Assembly: GCF_029960645.1 (NCBI RefSeq)
Contig: NZ_JASBQY010000018.1
Span: 1-64,000, forward strand
Direction: 5' to 3'
DNA from: Arthrobacter sp. AL12
Lineage (GTDB): Bacteria; Actinomycetota; Actinomycetes; Actinomycetales; Micrococcaceae
Length of the DNA: 64,000 bases
Below are positions 49,472 to 58,381 of the stretch, piece by piece. Within the stretch, counting starts at the first letter, position 1. Every line of letters begins with the position of its first letter. The translations under genes were made by a program, and so were the position numbers. Below the pieces are notes generated by a model. That model was not told the DNA's origin and made no database searches. It saw only the letters and a list, made by a program, of their open reading frames with translations.

Positions 49472-49848
49472 TCAGAGTCACAAGCCATAGTCCACAGTTC
49501 AGTGGTGACCGACCAATTCTCCCGAGCTGGGTCTGCCAAATGGCCCGTTGGCTCGAGCGGCCTTGAGGGCTCGGCCGAACGATGCAAAGTGGCGCCAAAG
49601 ACACGGCGCTGCCCGAACCTATCGTGCTTCCTTAGAGCAGCCGAAAGTGCTGTTGATCCGAAAGCAGCTGCGGCCGATTTTCGAGGCCGTTCTCCGCAGC
49701 TTCTACGCAAAAGGAAACTGACGAGCGGCTCAGATCTGATGAGATACGCAGAGCGCAAGCGGGAATAGCGTGCTCTATCAGTTAACTGCTGCCCAGCTAG
49801 TCGAGCACCACTTGGCGGGCGAAAAGTCGGATGCCGGGGTCGTCTCCG
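49472..49848. other. region without recognisable gene
   Basis: 377 bp between the MFS gene and repeat copy 2. No frame with protein-like composition and no IS ends recognised. Confidence 0.4.
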
Positions 49849-50889
49849 CTGCGCCGTTGGTGGTCCGTGATCACTTCATTGAGGCCGACCCGTCGGTTGG
49901 TCATGCAGGTCGCTGTCCGCGTCTCCATGAGACGGTCGGAGGAGGGAGCCGTCACCATGATGTTCGTCGATTTCAGCAGGAGGACCGTTCCCGTAGCGCG
50001 GTGCCTATTCGGCGCCGGTCCGATTCCGGAGGCCTACTGTTCATTTCGCAGCGAAATCGCCCCCGCCCGGGCAGCCGTTCAGCAGCCCAATTGGGGGCGC
50101 CGCGGTGGGCGAGAAAGAGGGTGTGCACAATGTGCACACCCTGGGCTTCGGACCGGGTCGTACTGGTGCCGGACTGGGCCGGATTGAGGAGGTTTGCGGG
50201 GGAGCGGCGGAAATTCAAGGGCTGGAGTCCGGTTCGAGTCCCACCTCGGGCACGGTGTTTCCGCAGGTCAGCAGGGCCTTTCCTGGTGTTTTTTCGTGTG
50301 GACAGTGTCCACACTCTCGCCTCTGATCTGTTGTTCCGGGTGTGGGGGGTCCCGGACAGGCCTGTTTGTTTGTGTGGGGGAGCGGCTGACTACGGCGGAC
50401 CGGGTACCGCCCTGCGGGATCTCTTCTGGGTGTTCATCCTCCTTCGTCCTTCCGTTGGGTTTTCGCGTTCACTACTTCATGATGGCAAGGGCCGCGTACA
50501 ACATGACGTGCTGATTATTCTTTAGATCGACCTGGGGTAGCGGCCGGTCCGGAGTTTTCGTTCTGATGCCTGTTCATGCAGGAATGCGGGGAGACGGCAT
50601 GACATGGCAATTGATCCGGAGCAGATCATTTGGTCGCTGAGCCTGGGCAGGTGGTAGCCGGGGTCGGCCTCGAGGGCGATTAGCAGGAACCGGGGGGCTT
50701 TGCTGCCATCGCCTTCCCAAAGGTTGGCCCGCCGCCGCAGCCATCATTTTTCCCGCCATCGCCGCATCCGGCTTTTGGGTATCCGGCGTCGCTGTCCTCG
50801 CTGTCCTCGCTGTTTTGGGCGGTGTGAGCTGGCCACGTTACCCTTGATCAGCCCCGGACGATCTCTGCCTCCGCCGGCGTCAACGCATG
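49849..50889 (+). repeat. tRNA-Leu-derived repeat, copy 2
   Basis: About 1.04 kb, related to copy 1 throughout. Left palindrome GTGTGCACAATGTGCACAC (50121-50139, extended by CCC/GGG pairs), D-arm-like GAGCGGCGGA (50202), tRNA-Leu T-arm and 3' end (50231-50253) and right palindrome GTGTGGACAGTGTCCACAC (50296-50314). The right palindrome differs from the other copies at symmetric positions yet stays a palindrome. Reading frames crossing it contain only translated tRNA sequence. Confidence 0.85.
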
Positions 50890-51228
50890 CTGGACGAGCA
50901 GTGCGGCGACGACCCAGAGTCAGGCTCCAAAAACGAGGACACCGGCACTGACTGCATCGCCTCTGCGTCCCATTCGCGGGCAGCCCCGTTTAACCTGCTC
51001 GTGCCGCCCTTACCGGCAGCTTCCTGGGCTTGTCCGTGCTAAGCCCTCGACATCGCGGCGCCTGCCCGGGGGGCGATGTCTCGGTCGCGGCCCAATGCCA
51101 AGGAGTCGCGGAGCCAGGTCTCACTCCTCTTGGAGGAGCCATTTGATCGATCGACGTGTGACGACCATGAGGCGAGGAGCGTCCCGGCATATTCCCCGGC
51201 GACCTCTGCCTCCAGCGCGTTTGCACGC
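50890..51228. other. region between repeat copy 2 and the GlpP gene
   Basis: No supported gene. Composition shifts here from island DNA to the less GC-rich DNA of the GlpP cluster. Confidence 0.4.
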
Positions 51229-51234
51229 TATAAT
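51229..51234 (+). promoter_or_regulatory. candidate -10 element for the GlpP-type gene
   Basis: A perfect TATAAT 28 bp before the GTG start. No good -35 lies 16-18 bp upstream, so it may need an activator or be fortuitous. It would give a short leader with no terminator, unlike the operon downstream. Confidence 0.4.
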
Positions 51235-51262
51235 AACTCCACAACCCGGAGAGAGGCCATCG

Positions 51263-51868
51263 GTGACTAATGCGCGCGCGGACAAAGGCACGCTGGACAA
51301 AAACGTCCACCCGATCGAGAAAATTCTGCTGCTGCATCCGGTGATCGCGAGCATCAAAGACGAAGACGGGTTACGGGCGGTGTTGCGCACGCATTGCCCC
51401 GTCGTGTTCGTGCTGTTCGGTTCGGTGCTGACCATTGCCGAAATTGTAAAGACTTTGAAGGATGACGGGCGCATCGTGTTCGTCGACGTCGACCTGGTCG
51501 ACGGGTTCTCGACCAAGCCTGTCGTCATCGATTTCTTGACGCAGCACACGCAGGCCGATGGCGTGCTCAGCTCGAAGTCTCTGATGGTCAAGCGCGCGAA
51601 GGCAGTGGGACTCCTCGCCATCCACCGGCTCTTCCTTGTAGACTCGTTCAGCTATAACAATGTCCCGAAGCAAGTCGCAATCTCTGGTGCCGACGCCATC
51701 GAGATACTGCCGGGCTGCATGCCGCGCGTCATCTCGTGGGTGCGCGAAGACACAGATCTGCCGCTCATCGCGGGAGGTTTGGTGTGCGACAAACAGGACG
51801 TCATCAGCGCGCTGGGCGCCGGTGCGATGGCCATCGCGTCGTCGAACCGCGACGTGTGGCAGATGTGA
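51263..51868 (+). CDS. glycerol-3-phosphate-responsive antiterminator, GlpP family
   Basis: 201 aa, close to the 192 aa of Bacillus GlpP. Family features: HPVIASIKDEDGLRAVL, VVFVLFGSVLTIAEIVKTLK, IVFVDVDLVDGFSTKPVVID, DGVLSSKSLMVKRAKAVGL, IHRLFLVDSFSY, DAIEILPGCMPRVISWV and IAGGLVCDKQDVISALGAGA, a TIM-barrel RNA-binding protein. In Bacillus it binds glycerol 3-phosphate and the glpD leader to prevent termination. GTG 51263 follows GGAGAGAGG. About 450 bp downstream lies a matching leader terminator. The ligand here could be a different phosphorylated polyol. Confidence 0.9.
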   Translation: MTNARADKGTLDKNVHPIEKILLLHPVIASIKDEDGLRAVLRTHCPVVFVLFGSVLTIAEIVKTLKDDGRIVFVDVDLVDGFSTKPVVIDFLTQHTQADGVLSSKSLMVKRAKAVGLLAIHRLFLVDSFSYNNVPKQVAISGADAIEILPGCMPRVISWVREDTDLPLIAGGLVCDKQDVISALGAGAMAIASSNRDVWQM

Positions 51869-52272
51869 TTCGGCGGAAGCGACAAACGTTCGCTGTCACC
51901 TGATGTGAAACCAAGGTGATGGAGGTTCCGTCATGACGGTGCATCCGAGCCCGGAGAGCTCGCCGATGAGGCCAATGGCGCGGCGCTGTCGTAGTCGCCA
52001 TGCCAGCTGGCCCGCTCGACCAGCTCGCTCAGGAAACCGCGATTTCCCTGCACGAGCGGCGCTGGTGCAGGCGAGTGCTTTCTTCTTCGTCACCATTTAC
52101 CGCAGGCCCATTGTTAGCTCCATGAAAGGGCCACCCGCCGGCCGGCCCGAAAACTCGCCGCTACGCGAAGATCTACTGAGGAAGCGAATGCGGATACGGG
52201 AGGTTTCCTATGATTCAACGCGGATCGCTAGACGGGTCTCGTGACGTGTGCTAGCGTTTAGCGAAACTTCAT
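51869..52272 (+). other. spacer and presumed promoter region of the antiterminated operon
   Basis: 404 bp with no protein gene I can support. It contains a 12-bp palindrome CCGTCATGACGG (51929-51940). The promoter of the downstream operon should lie near its right end but no clear -35/-10 pair is visible. Confidence 0.4.
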
Positions 52273-52276
52273 ACAC

Positions 52277-52355
52277 ATTCCGTATCACTCGGAATGGTTG
52301 CTAAAACCTAGAGAACAGCAACCTCCTTTTCCTCAGGAGGTTGCTGTTCTTTTTT
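52277..52355 (+). promoter_or_regulatory. antitermination leader with intrinsic terminator (GlpP target candidate)
   Basis: Three pairings are visible. A small hairpin CATTCCG/CGGAATG (about 52276-52296). A perfect 15-bp terminator stem GAACAGCAACCTCCT (52313-52327) with AGGAGGTTGCTGTTC (52335-52349), followed by TTTTTT (52350-52355). And an alternative pairing of GGTTGCT (52296-52302) with AGCAACC (52317-52323), which uses the 5' arm of the terminator and so excludes it. This is the layout of a protein-controlled antiterminator, 61 bp before the first gene of the operon. Confidence 0.85.
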
Positions 52356-52415
52356 GTCTCTTCTCCCTACGAGGCCGGCTCCGCCGGACCTCCCTACGAA
52401 AAGGAACCCGACTCC

Positions 52416-53879
52416 TTGTCTGTCACCCTTACTGACCAGCTCACACGCGAAGAAATCGTCGCCGCCTACACGGAGATGCTCGGCTCTGACCGCGTCATCA
52501 CTGACGAGCAGGTGCTGAAAGAGAATAGCGTCGACCGTTACTACAAGGTCGAGAACATCTTTGGCGTCTACTCGCTCCCCCTGCCTGCCGCGGTCTTGAA
52601 GCCGGCGAGCACGGAAGATGTCGCAAAGATCCTCTCGTTCGCGAATGAGCACCTCATCAACGTCGTTCCGAAGACCGGCGGTAGCGCCACCGAGGGCGGT
52701 CTTGAGACTGTCATTGAGAACTCGGTCGTGGTCGACGGCTCCACGATGAACAAAATCATCGATATCAATATTGAAGACATGCTCGCCACCGTGCAGTGCG
52801 GCGTCGGCCTGGAGCAGCTCGAGAAGGAGCTGCGGGAGATCGGATATACAACCGGGCACTCGCCGCAGTCCAAGCCGCTGGCCCAGTTTGGCGGACTCGT
52901 CGCGACCCGCTCGATCGGTCAGTTCTCGACCCTTTACGGCGGCATCGAAGACATGGTCGTGGGCCTCGAGACGGTCTTCCCAAACGGCGAGATTTGCCGC
53001 ATCAAGAACGTGCCGCGCCGCGCGGCCGGGCCCGACATCCGACACATCGTTATCGGCAATGAAGGTGCACTGACTTACATCACCGAGGTGACCGTCAAGA
53101 TTTTCCGGTACTACCCGGAGAACAACAAGTTTTACGGGTACCTGCTTAACGACATCAAGACCGGTCTGCAGATCCTTCGAGAGGTTGTTACGCAGGGCTA
53201 CCGCCCGTCGGTCGCTCGTCTGTATGACAAAGAAGATGGTCTGTACCACTTCAAGCACTTCTCCGATGGCCGGTGCGTGCTGATTTTTGTGGCCGAAGGC
53301 CCCGAGCGCATCGCCCAGGCAACCGGCACAGCGATCGAAGAGATCGTCGCCTCGTTCGATGGAGTTGAGCGGGTGGATGGAGCGCTGATCGAGGATTGGT
53401 TCAACCACCTCAATTGGGACGTGTCCAAGCTCGAGGAAGAGCGGATCGAGATCCGCGAGACGCTCGTCAACGGGTTCACGACCGAGATCTCGGGCAACTG
53501 GAGCGTGATCGGCGATATCTACGAAAACGCGCTTACCCGCATCCGTGCGGAGATCCCTGCGCAGTTCACGATGCTGGGTGGGCACTCCAGTCACAGTTAC
53601 CTCAACGGCACGAACATGTACTTTGTGTACTACTACAAGATCGACGTCGACCCCACCGATGAGCGCACGACCTATCACGACCCGATTCAGAACATCATCG
53701 TCGAAGAAACGCTCAAGCTCGGCGGATCGATGTGTCACCACCACGGCGTCGGCAAGCACCGTACTCACTTCCTCGCGGAAGAGTACGGTTCGTCGCTGTA
53801 CATGCTCGAGACGTTGAAGTCGGCGTTCGACCCCAACGGAATTATGAACCGCGGGACGATTTTCCCGCTCGAGAAGTAG
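52416..53879 (+). CDS. FAD-linked oxidase, alkylglycerone-phosphate-synthase-like
   Basis: 487 aa. N-terminal PCMH-type FAD domain with VVPKTGGSATEGG (residues 83-95) and GGLVATRSIGQFSTLYGGIE, and C-terminal CHHHGVGKHR (about 440-449), the His-rich motif characteristic of alkylglycerone-phosphate synthase and close relatives. Bacterial relatives usually oxidise hydroxy-acids or phosphorylated polyols; the substrate here is unknown. The TTG at 52416 has GAAAAGGAA 9 nt upstream and is the best start. It is the first gene after the leader terminator and less GC-rich than core genes. Confidence 0.85.
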   Translation: MSVTLTDQLTREEIVAAYTEMLGSDRVITDEQVLKENSVDRYYKVENIFGVYSLPLPAAVLKPASTEDVAKILSFANEHLINVVPKTGGSATEGGLETVIENSVVVDGSTMNKIIDINIEDMLATVQCGVGLEQLEKELREIGYTTGHSPQSKPLAQFGGLVATRSIGQFSTLYGGIEDMVVGLETVFPNGEICRIKNVPRRAAGPDIRHIVIGNEGALTYITEVTVKIFRYYPENNKFYGYLLNDIKTGLQILREVVTQGYRPSVARLYDKEDGLYHFKHFSDGRCVLIFVAEGPERIAQATGTAIEEIVASFDGVERVDGALIEDWFNHLNWDVSKLEEERIEIRETLVNGFTTEISGNWSVIGDIYENALTRIRAEIPAQFTMLGGHSSHSYLNGTNMYFVYYYKIDVDPTDERTTYHDPIQNIIVEETLKLGGSMCHHHGVGKHRTHFLAEEYGSSLYMLETLKSAFDPNGIMNRGTIFPLEK

Positions 53880-53970
53880 CGGGACTGCACGGGTACGGCG
53901 AGGCAACCCCGCCGTTCCCGACCGCTCTCCGTCACGGCCACTCCCTACTCCTCCTAATTGACAGGCACTC

Positions 53971-54759
53971 ATGAACGACATGAATATCGCCGACTTTGGC
54001 GCGGACTTTTTCTCCCTTGAGGGGAAGAACGCGATCGTCACCGGCGGCAACACCGGGCTGGGCCAGGCGTTCAGCCTGGCGCTGGCGAAGATGGGCGCGA
54101 ACGTGCTTGCGGCCAGCATCATGCCCGATGACGGGGCCACGGGCGCACTCGTGGAGGCCGCGGGGGCCCGGTACTCCTACCTGCGCTCCGACATCACGGC
54201 CGAGGGAAACCCAAAGCGCGTGGTGGACGCGTGCGTCGAAGAGTTCGGCAGCGTCGACATACTCATCAACTGCGCTGGCCGGGGCATCAACGAACCCGAC
54301 GTGCTGAAGTTTACGCGCGCGCAGTGGGACCCGATGGTTGCCCTTAACCTCACCGCGGCGTTCGAGATGTCGCACGAGGTGGCGCAGCACATGGTGCCTC
54401 AGCGCAGCGGCAAGATCATCAACATCTGCTCGGTTTTCTCATTCCTCGGCGGTCAGTGGTCGCCGGCATATGCGGCAACCAAGCACGGTATTGCCGGGCT
54501 GACAAAGGCATACTGCGACGAACTGGCTCCGTTCGGCATCCAAGTTAATGGGATCGCGCCTGGCTATTACGCAACCGCCCTTACAACTGAGACGCGGGCA
54601 AACCCCGAGGCGAACCAGCGAGTCATGGATCACGTGCCAGCGGGGCGTTGGGGGCAGACTCAGGACCTTATGGGTGCGACGGCATTTTTGGCCAGCCGCG
54701 CCTCGGACTACGTCAACGGTCATATTTTGAGCGTTGACGGTGGATACCTGGTGCGCTGA
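53971..54759 (+). CDS. short-chain dehydrogenase/reductase
   Basis: 262 aa classical SDR: cofactor loop TGGNTGLG (residues 24-31), NCAG, catalytic Ser in NICSVFSFLGG and YAATK. The C-terminal end PAGRWGQTQDLMGATAFLAS and YVNGHILSVDGGYL resembles 2-deoxy-D-gluconate 3-dehydrogenase (KduD-like) and polyol dehydrogenases. Probably oxidises a sugar alcohol or reduces a keto-sugar with NAD(P). Second gene of the antiterminated operon. Confidence 0.88.
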   Translation: MNDMNIADFGADFFSLEGKNAIVTGGNTGLGQAFSLALAKMGANVLAASIMPDDGATGALVEAAGARYSYLRSDITAEGNPKRVVDACVEEFGSVDILINCAGRGINEPDVLKFTRAQWDPMVALNLTAAFEMSHEVAQHMVPQRSGKIINICSVFSFLGGQWSPAYAATKHGIAGLTKAYCDELAPFGIQVNGIAPGYYATALTTETRANPEANQRVMDHVPAGRWGQTQDLMGATAFLASRASDYVNGHILSVDGGYLVR

Positions 54760-54783
54760 GCGCCGGAAGATTGCGACTAACAG

Positions 54784-56220
54784 ATGACAACGAAGTACAT
54801 CGTGGGTATCGACGGGGGCTCGCAGAGCTCGAAGGTCGTCATTTTCGACACGGAGGGGCGGATCGTATGCGAGGCGTCTGAAGCGTTGGCGCCGATGCAC
54901 ACTCCCAAGCCCGGCACGGCCGAACACCCCGACGACGACCTGTATGACACGATCGTCGCTGCTGCGCGCCGGACACTCGCCGCTTTCACCGGCAACGTAG
55001 CCGACATCGTCGGGGTAGGGTTGTGCACGATTCGATGCTGCCGCGCTTTGGTGCGTGCAGACGGCACGCTCGCGGAGCCGGTGCAGAGCTGGATGGATCA
55101 TCGTCTGTCACGCCCCTATGAGCACACGAACGATGAAGTCGCGTACGTGACGACCACGTCGGGCTATCTGATGGGACGGCTAACCGGCAGCCGCACTGAC
55201 ACCGCGGCGAACTACATCGGTCCGTGGCCGATGGATGTGAACACATGGGACTGGTTCGCCAACCAGGAGACATTCGATTCATTCAACGTGCCGCTCGACA
55301 TGCTCTACAAATTGCAGATGCCGGGGGAGATCGGCGGGTACGTGACAGACGCGTTCGCCGCAGAGACCGGCATCCCGGCTGGCCTTCCTGTCGTGCACAC
55401 CGCAAACGATAAGGCCACCGAGGCGCTCGGTGCGGGGCTGCGCGACGAGAGCATCGGGCTGATTTCGCTCGGCACATATATCGCTGGCATGGTCGTCGGA
55501 GAAGACTTCGTGGCGGAGCCTCGGAGCTATTTCACAAACTTCGCGTCAGAACCGAAGCGCTACATCTACGAAAGTGCCGGCATCCGGCGGGGGATGTGGA
55601 CCGTGACGTGGTTGCGCAACCTCGTCGGCACCGAGATCGCGCAGGCAGCGTCGGACGCGGGGGTGACCCCTGAGCAGCATCTAAACGCGCTTGCCGCTCA
55701 CGTTCCGGCCGGGTGCGACGGCCTTATGTGCGTGCTCGACTGGCTGGCCTCGCCTACGCAACCGCACAAAAAGGGCATGTTCATCGGCTTCGACGAGCGC
55801 CACGGGTACGCGCATATGTACCGCGCGATTCTGGAGGGTATTTCGTTCCGGATGAAACAGAACGTGGCGGACATGGAAACCGAGCTCGGCATCCGGCTCG
55901 AAAAGCTCGTCATCTCCGGTGGTGGATCGAACAGCGATGTGGGGATGCAAATCTTCGCCGATATGTTCGATCTGCCCGTTGTGCGCAACGAGGTGCGCAA
56001 CGCGGCGGGGTTGGGGGCGGCGATTTGTGTAGCCGTAGCGTGCGGCATCTACCGCGACATCGATGAGGCCACCTCACGAATGGTGCACGAAGCTGACGGG
56101 TTCACGCCCGACGCGGCCCGCGCGCAGCTATACCGCAAGCTCGGCGCGGTTTATTCGGATATCTCTGCGGAGACCGACGCCATCCTCGAACGCACTTACA
56201 ACATTCTGTCCGAACAATAG
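54784..56220 (+). CDS. FGGY family carbohydrate kinase
   Basis: 478 aa. Actin-like fold with phosphate loop GIDGGSQSSK (8-17), catalytic Asp region QSWMDHR, TANDKATEALGAG, the second nucleotide motif SLGTYIAG and ISGGGSNSDVGMQIFADMF near the C-terminus. The family phosphorylates glycerol, xylulose, ribulose, erythritol and similar compounds; the sequence does not choose among them. Its phosphorylated product is the obvious candidate ligand for the GlpP-type protein. Confidence 0.9.
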   Translation: MTTKYIVGIDGGSQSSKVVIFDTEGRIVCEASEALAPMHTPKPGTAEHPDDDLYDTIVAAARRTLAAFTGNVADIVGVGLCTIRCCRALVRADGTLAEPVQSWMDHRLSRPYEHTNDEVAYVTTTSGYLMGRLTGSRTDTAANYIGPWPMDVNTWDWFANQETFDSFNVPLDMLYKLQMPGEIGGYVTDAFAAETGIPAGLPVVHTANDKATEALGAGLRDESIGLISLGTYIAGMVVGEDFVAEPRSYFTNFASEPKRYIYESAGIRRGMWTVTWLRNLVGTEIAQAASDAGVTPEQHLNALAAHVPAGCDGLMCVLDWLASPTQPHKKGMFIGFDERHGYAHMYRAILEGISFRMKQNVADMETELGIRLEKLVISGGGSNSDVGMQIFADMFDLPVVRNEVRNAAGLGAAICVAVACGIYRDIDEATSRMVHEADGFTPDAARAQLYRKLGAVYSDISAETDAILERTYNILSEQ

Positions 56221-56232
56221 GAGTATGACGAC

Positions 56233-57558
56233 ATGCCCAAGCTCGCCCAATCAAGGAAGATTTTCGAGCTAGTCCTTCTGATCCTCGCCGCAGGATCAAT
56301 CTATCCGCTGGTCTATTTGCGCCAGAACTTCGAAAAGACCATCCTCATCGCATTCGACATGAACCAGTCGGAGCTGGCCAACCTGTATACGATGATCGGC
56401 ATCATTTTCGTCATCGGGTATCTACCTAGTGGATGGTTGGCCGACCGGTTCCCGGTCAAATTCCTCATCATCTTCTCGTTGCTGCTGACGGCCGGCGCAG
56501 GCCTGTGGTACGCACAGGTACCTGACAAGTCATCGTTGGTGTACATCTACCTCATCTGGGGTTTCGCGACGGTCTTCACGTTCTGGAGCGCGATTCTGAA
56601 GACAGTGAATTTACTCGCAGATGCGAAAGAAGAAGGCCGCTATTTCGGCGCGCTCGACGGCGGGCGCGGCCTGGTAGAAGCGATCCTGGCAAGTGCCGCA
56701 GTCGCGGTCTTCGCGTTTGCTGCCGGTCCGGGTGAGGCCGACGGGGCGGCAACGCGCGCCGGCTTTCAGGCGGTCGTCTACATGTACTGCATTGCGATCA
56801 TCGTGATCGCCGTAGGGTTGTTCTTCCTCATGCCAAGTGGCCATGATAAGGAGATTAAGGCGGACGAGCAGAGCAAGGGAGATGTCAAGTCGACATTTGC
56901 CGCGATTGTGCGGATCTTGAGGATTCGCGAGGTGTGGGTGATGATCGTCATCCTCTTCTGCGGGTACACGCTGTTCTGGGGTCACTACTACTTCTCGGGG
57001 TTTTTGAACGTAAACCACGGCGTGTCACAGGTGAGCGCGGGCGTCGTAACAGTGATCGTGTTGTGGATGCGACCGATCGGCGGCTTCGGCGGCGGATTCC
57101 TCGCCGACAAGTTCGGTCGATCAAGGGTGCTGGCAATTTCGATGACGCTCACTGCGGTACTACTGATAACGCTCGCGGTGCTGCCGGGCGGTTCACCGAT
57201 TGGTCTCATATACGTGCTGATTGTGGCAGCCGGCCTGGTGATGTACGTGATTCGCGGTGTGTACTGGTCCATTCTCGATGAGTGCCGTGTTCCGGTGGCG
57301 GTGACGGGTATTGCGATCGGGATCATCTCCTTCTTCGGCTACTTGCCTGACATCTTCCTCCCGCAGATCAGCAGCGCGATCTACACGAACTTCGGCGACA
57401 ACGTCGGGGGCGCAAACAACGTCTACTTCGTGGTGACCGCGGTGATCGGTCTGATTGGTGCCGGTGCAGCGATGTACTTCACGCTGCTGTTGAAGCGACG
57501 TACCGCTGCCGAGGCACTTGAGGCAAAAGCCGCACCTGAGTCGGTGACGGGAGCCTAG
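56233..57558 (+). CDS. MFS transporter of the polyol operon
   Basis: 441 aa with 12 hydrophobic segments. GWLADRFPVKFLI (MFS motif A), the loop NLLADAKEEGRYFGALDGGRGL typical of YihN/UhpC-like and other organophosphate or sugar transporters, and a second motif FLADKFGRSRVL. Likely importer of the operon's substrate. GGAG lies 9 nt before ATG 56233. Confidence 0.9.
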   Translation: MPKLAQSRKIFELVLLILAAGSIYPLVYLRQNFEKTILIAFDMNQSELANLYTMIGIIFVIGYLPSGWLADRFPVKFLIIFSLLLTAGAGLWYAQVPDKSSLVYIYLIWGFATVFTFWSAILKTVNLLADAKEEGRYFGALDGGRGLVEAILASAAVAVFAFAAGPGEADGAATRAGFQAVVYMYCIAIIVIAVGLFFLMPSGHDKEIKADEQSKGDVKSTFAAIVRILRIREVWVMIVILFCGYTLFWGHYYFSGFLNVNHGVSQVSAGVVTVIVLWMRPIGGFGGGFLADKFGRSRVLAISMTLTAVLLITLAVLPGGSPIGLIYVLIVAAGLVMYVIRGVYWSILDECRVPVAVTGIAIGIISFFGYLPDIFLPQISSAIYTNFGDNVGGANNVYFVVTAVIGLIGAGAAMYFTLLLKRRTAAEALEAKAAPESVTGA

Positions 57559-57572
57559 AGACAGACGATACT

Positions 57573-57607
57573 GAACGCCCCGCTCCCACACCGGCAGCGG
57601 GGCGTTC
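57573..57607 (+). terminator. hairpin at the end of the GlpP-linked operon
   Basis: Perfect 12-bp stem GAACGCCCCGCT / AGCGGGGCGTTC, 14 bp after the MFS stop. Only a weak T tract follows (TTCTGTGT), yet its position makes it the operon end. Confidence 0.75.
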
Positions 57608-57708
57608 TGTGTATGGTCGGTCAGGTGCGGGTAGTGCCCATTAGCCTGGTGTAACGGCCTTGCTCTCCGGCGTGTTGCTCCCGGACGTGAGGCGGCCAAC
57701 GCGTGATT

Positions 57709-57743
57709 CTTTGAAACAACGTATCTACCAAAGTACGTTTCAA
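57709..57743. repeat. imperfect inverted repeat left of repeat copy 3
   Basis: TTTGAAACAACGTA (57709-57722) against TACGTTTCAAA (57733-57743): the arms match except for an AA insertion. It could be an operator or the end of a lost insertion element. Confidence 0.5.
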
Positions 57744-57775
57744 AAGAGAGCCCGCGCGGGATGCCCGCTCCGCAT

Positions 57776-58381
57776 GGACCGGTCCGGTTCCGGAGGCCTT
57801 CTCTTCACATTGGAGCGAAATCGCGCCCCGCCTGGGCGGCCGCTAATGCAGCCTGATTGGTGCGCCAAAGTGGGCAAGAAAGAGGGTGTGCACAATGTGC
57901 ACACCCTGGGCTTCGGATTGGGTTGTATTGGTGGCGGACTGGGCCGGATTGGCGAGGTTGTCGGGGGAGTGGCGGAAATTCAAGGGCTGGAACCCGGTTC
58001 GAGTCCCACCTCGGGCACAGTTTTTCCGCATGTCAGGGGCCTTTTTTGGAGTCTTTTTGTGTGCACATTGTGCACACTCTCGCCTCTGATCTGATGTTCC
58101 GGGTGTGTGGGGTCCCGGAAACGGCCTATTCGGTTATGTGGGGGAGCGGCTGGCTACGGCGGAACTGGTGCGTCCTCGTGGGGTCGCTTCTGGGTGTCCA
58201 TCCTTGTTCGTCCTTCCGTTGGGTTTTCGCGTTCACCACTTCATGGTGGCTGGGGCCGCGTACAACATGATTTGCTGATTATTCTTTGGATTGACCCAGG
58301 GGTTGCCGCCTGTCCGGATGTTCCGCTCTGATACCTGTTCATGGAGGAATGCGTCGGTGACGGCATGACATGGCAACTGAT
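57776..58381 (+). repeat. tRNA-Leu-derived repeat, copy 3 (shorter)
   Basis: About 0.6 kb matching the middle of copies 1 and 2. Palindrome GTGTGCACAATGTGCACAC (57886-57904), D-arm-like GAGTGGCGGA (57967), T-arm and 3' end of tRNA-Leu (57996-58020) and palindrome GTGTGCACATTGTGCACAC (58059-58077). Similarity stops at CATGACATGGCAACTGAT, where a DNA-ligase fragment begins. Confidence 0.85.
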
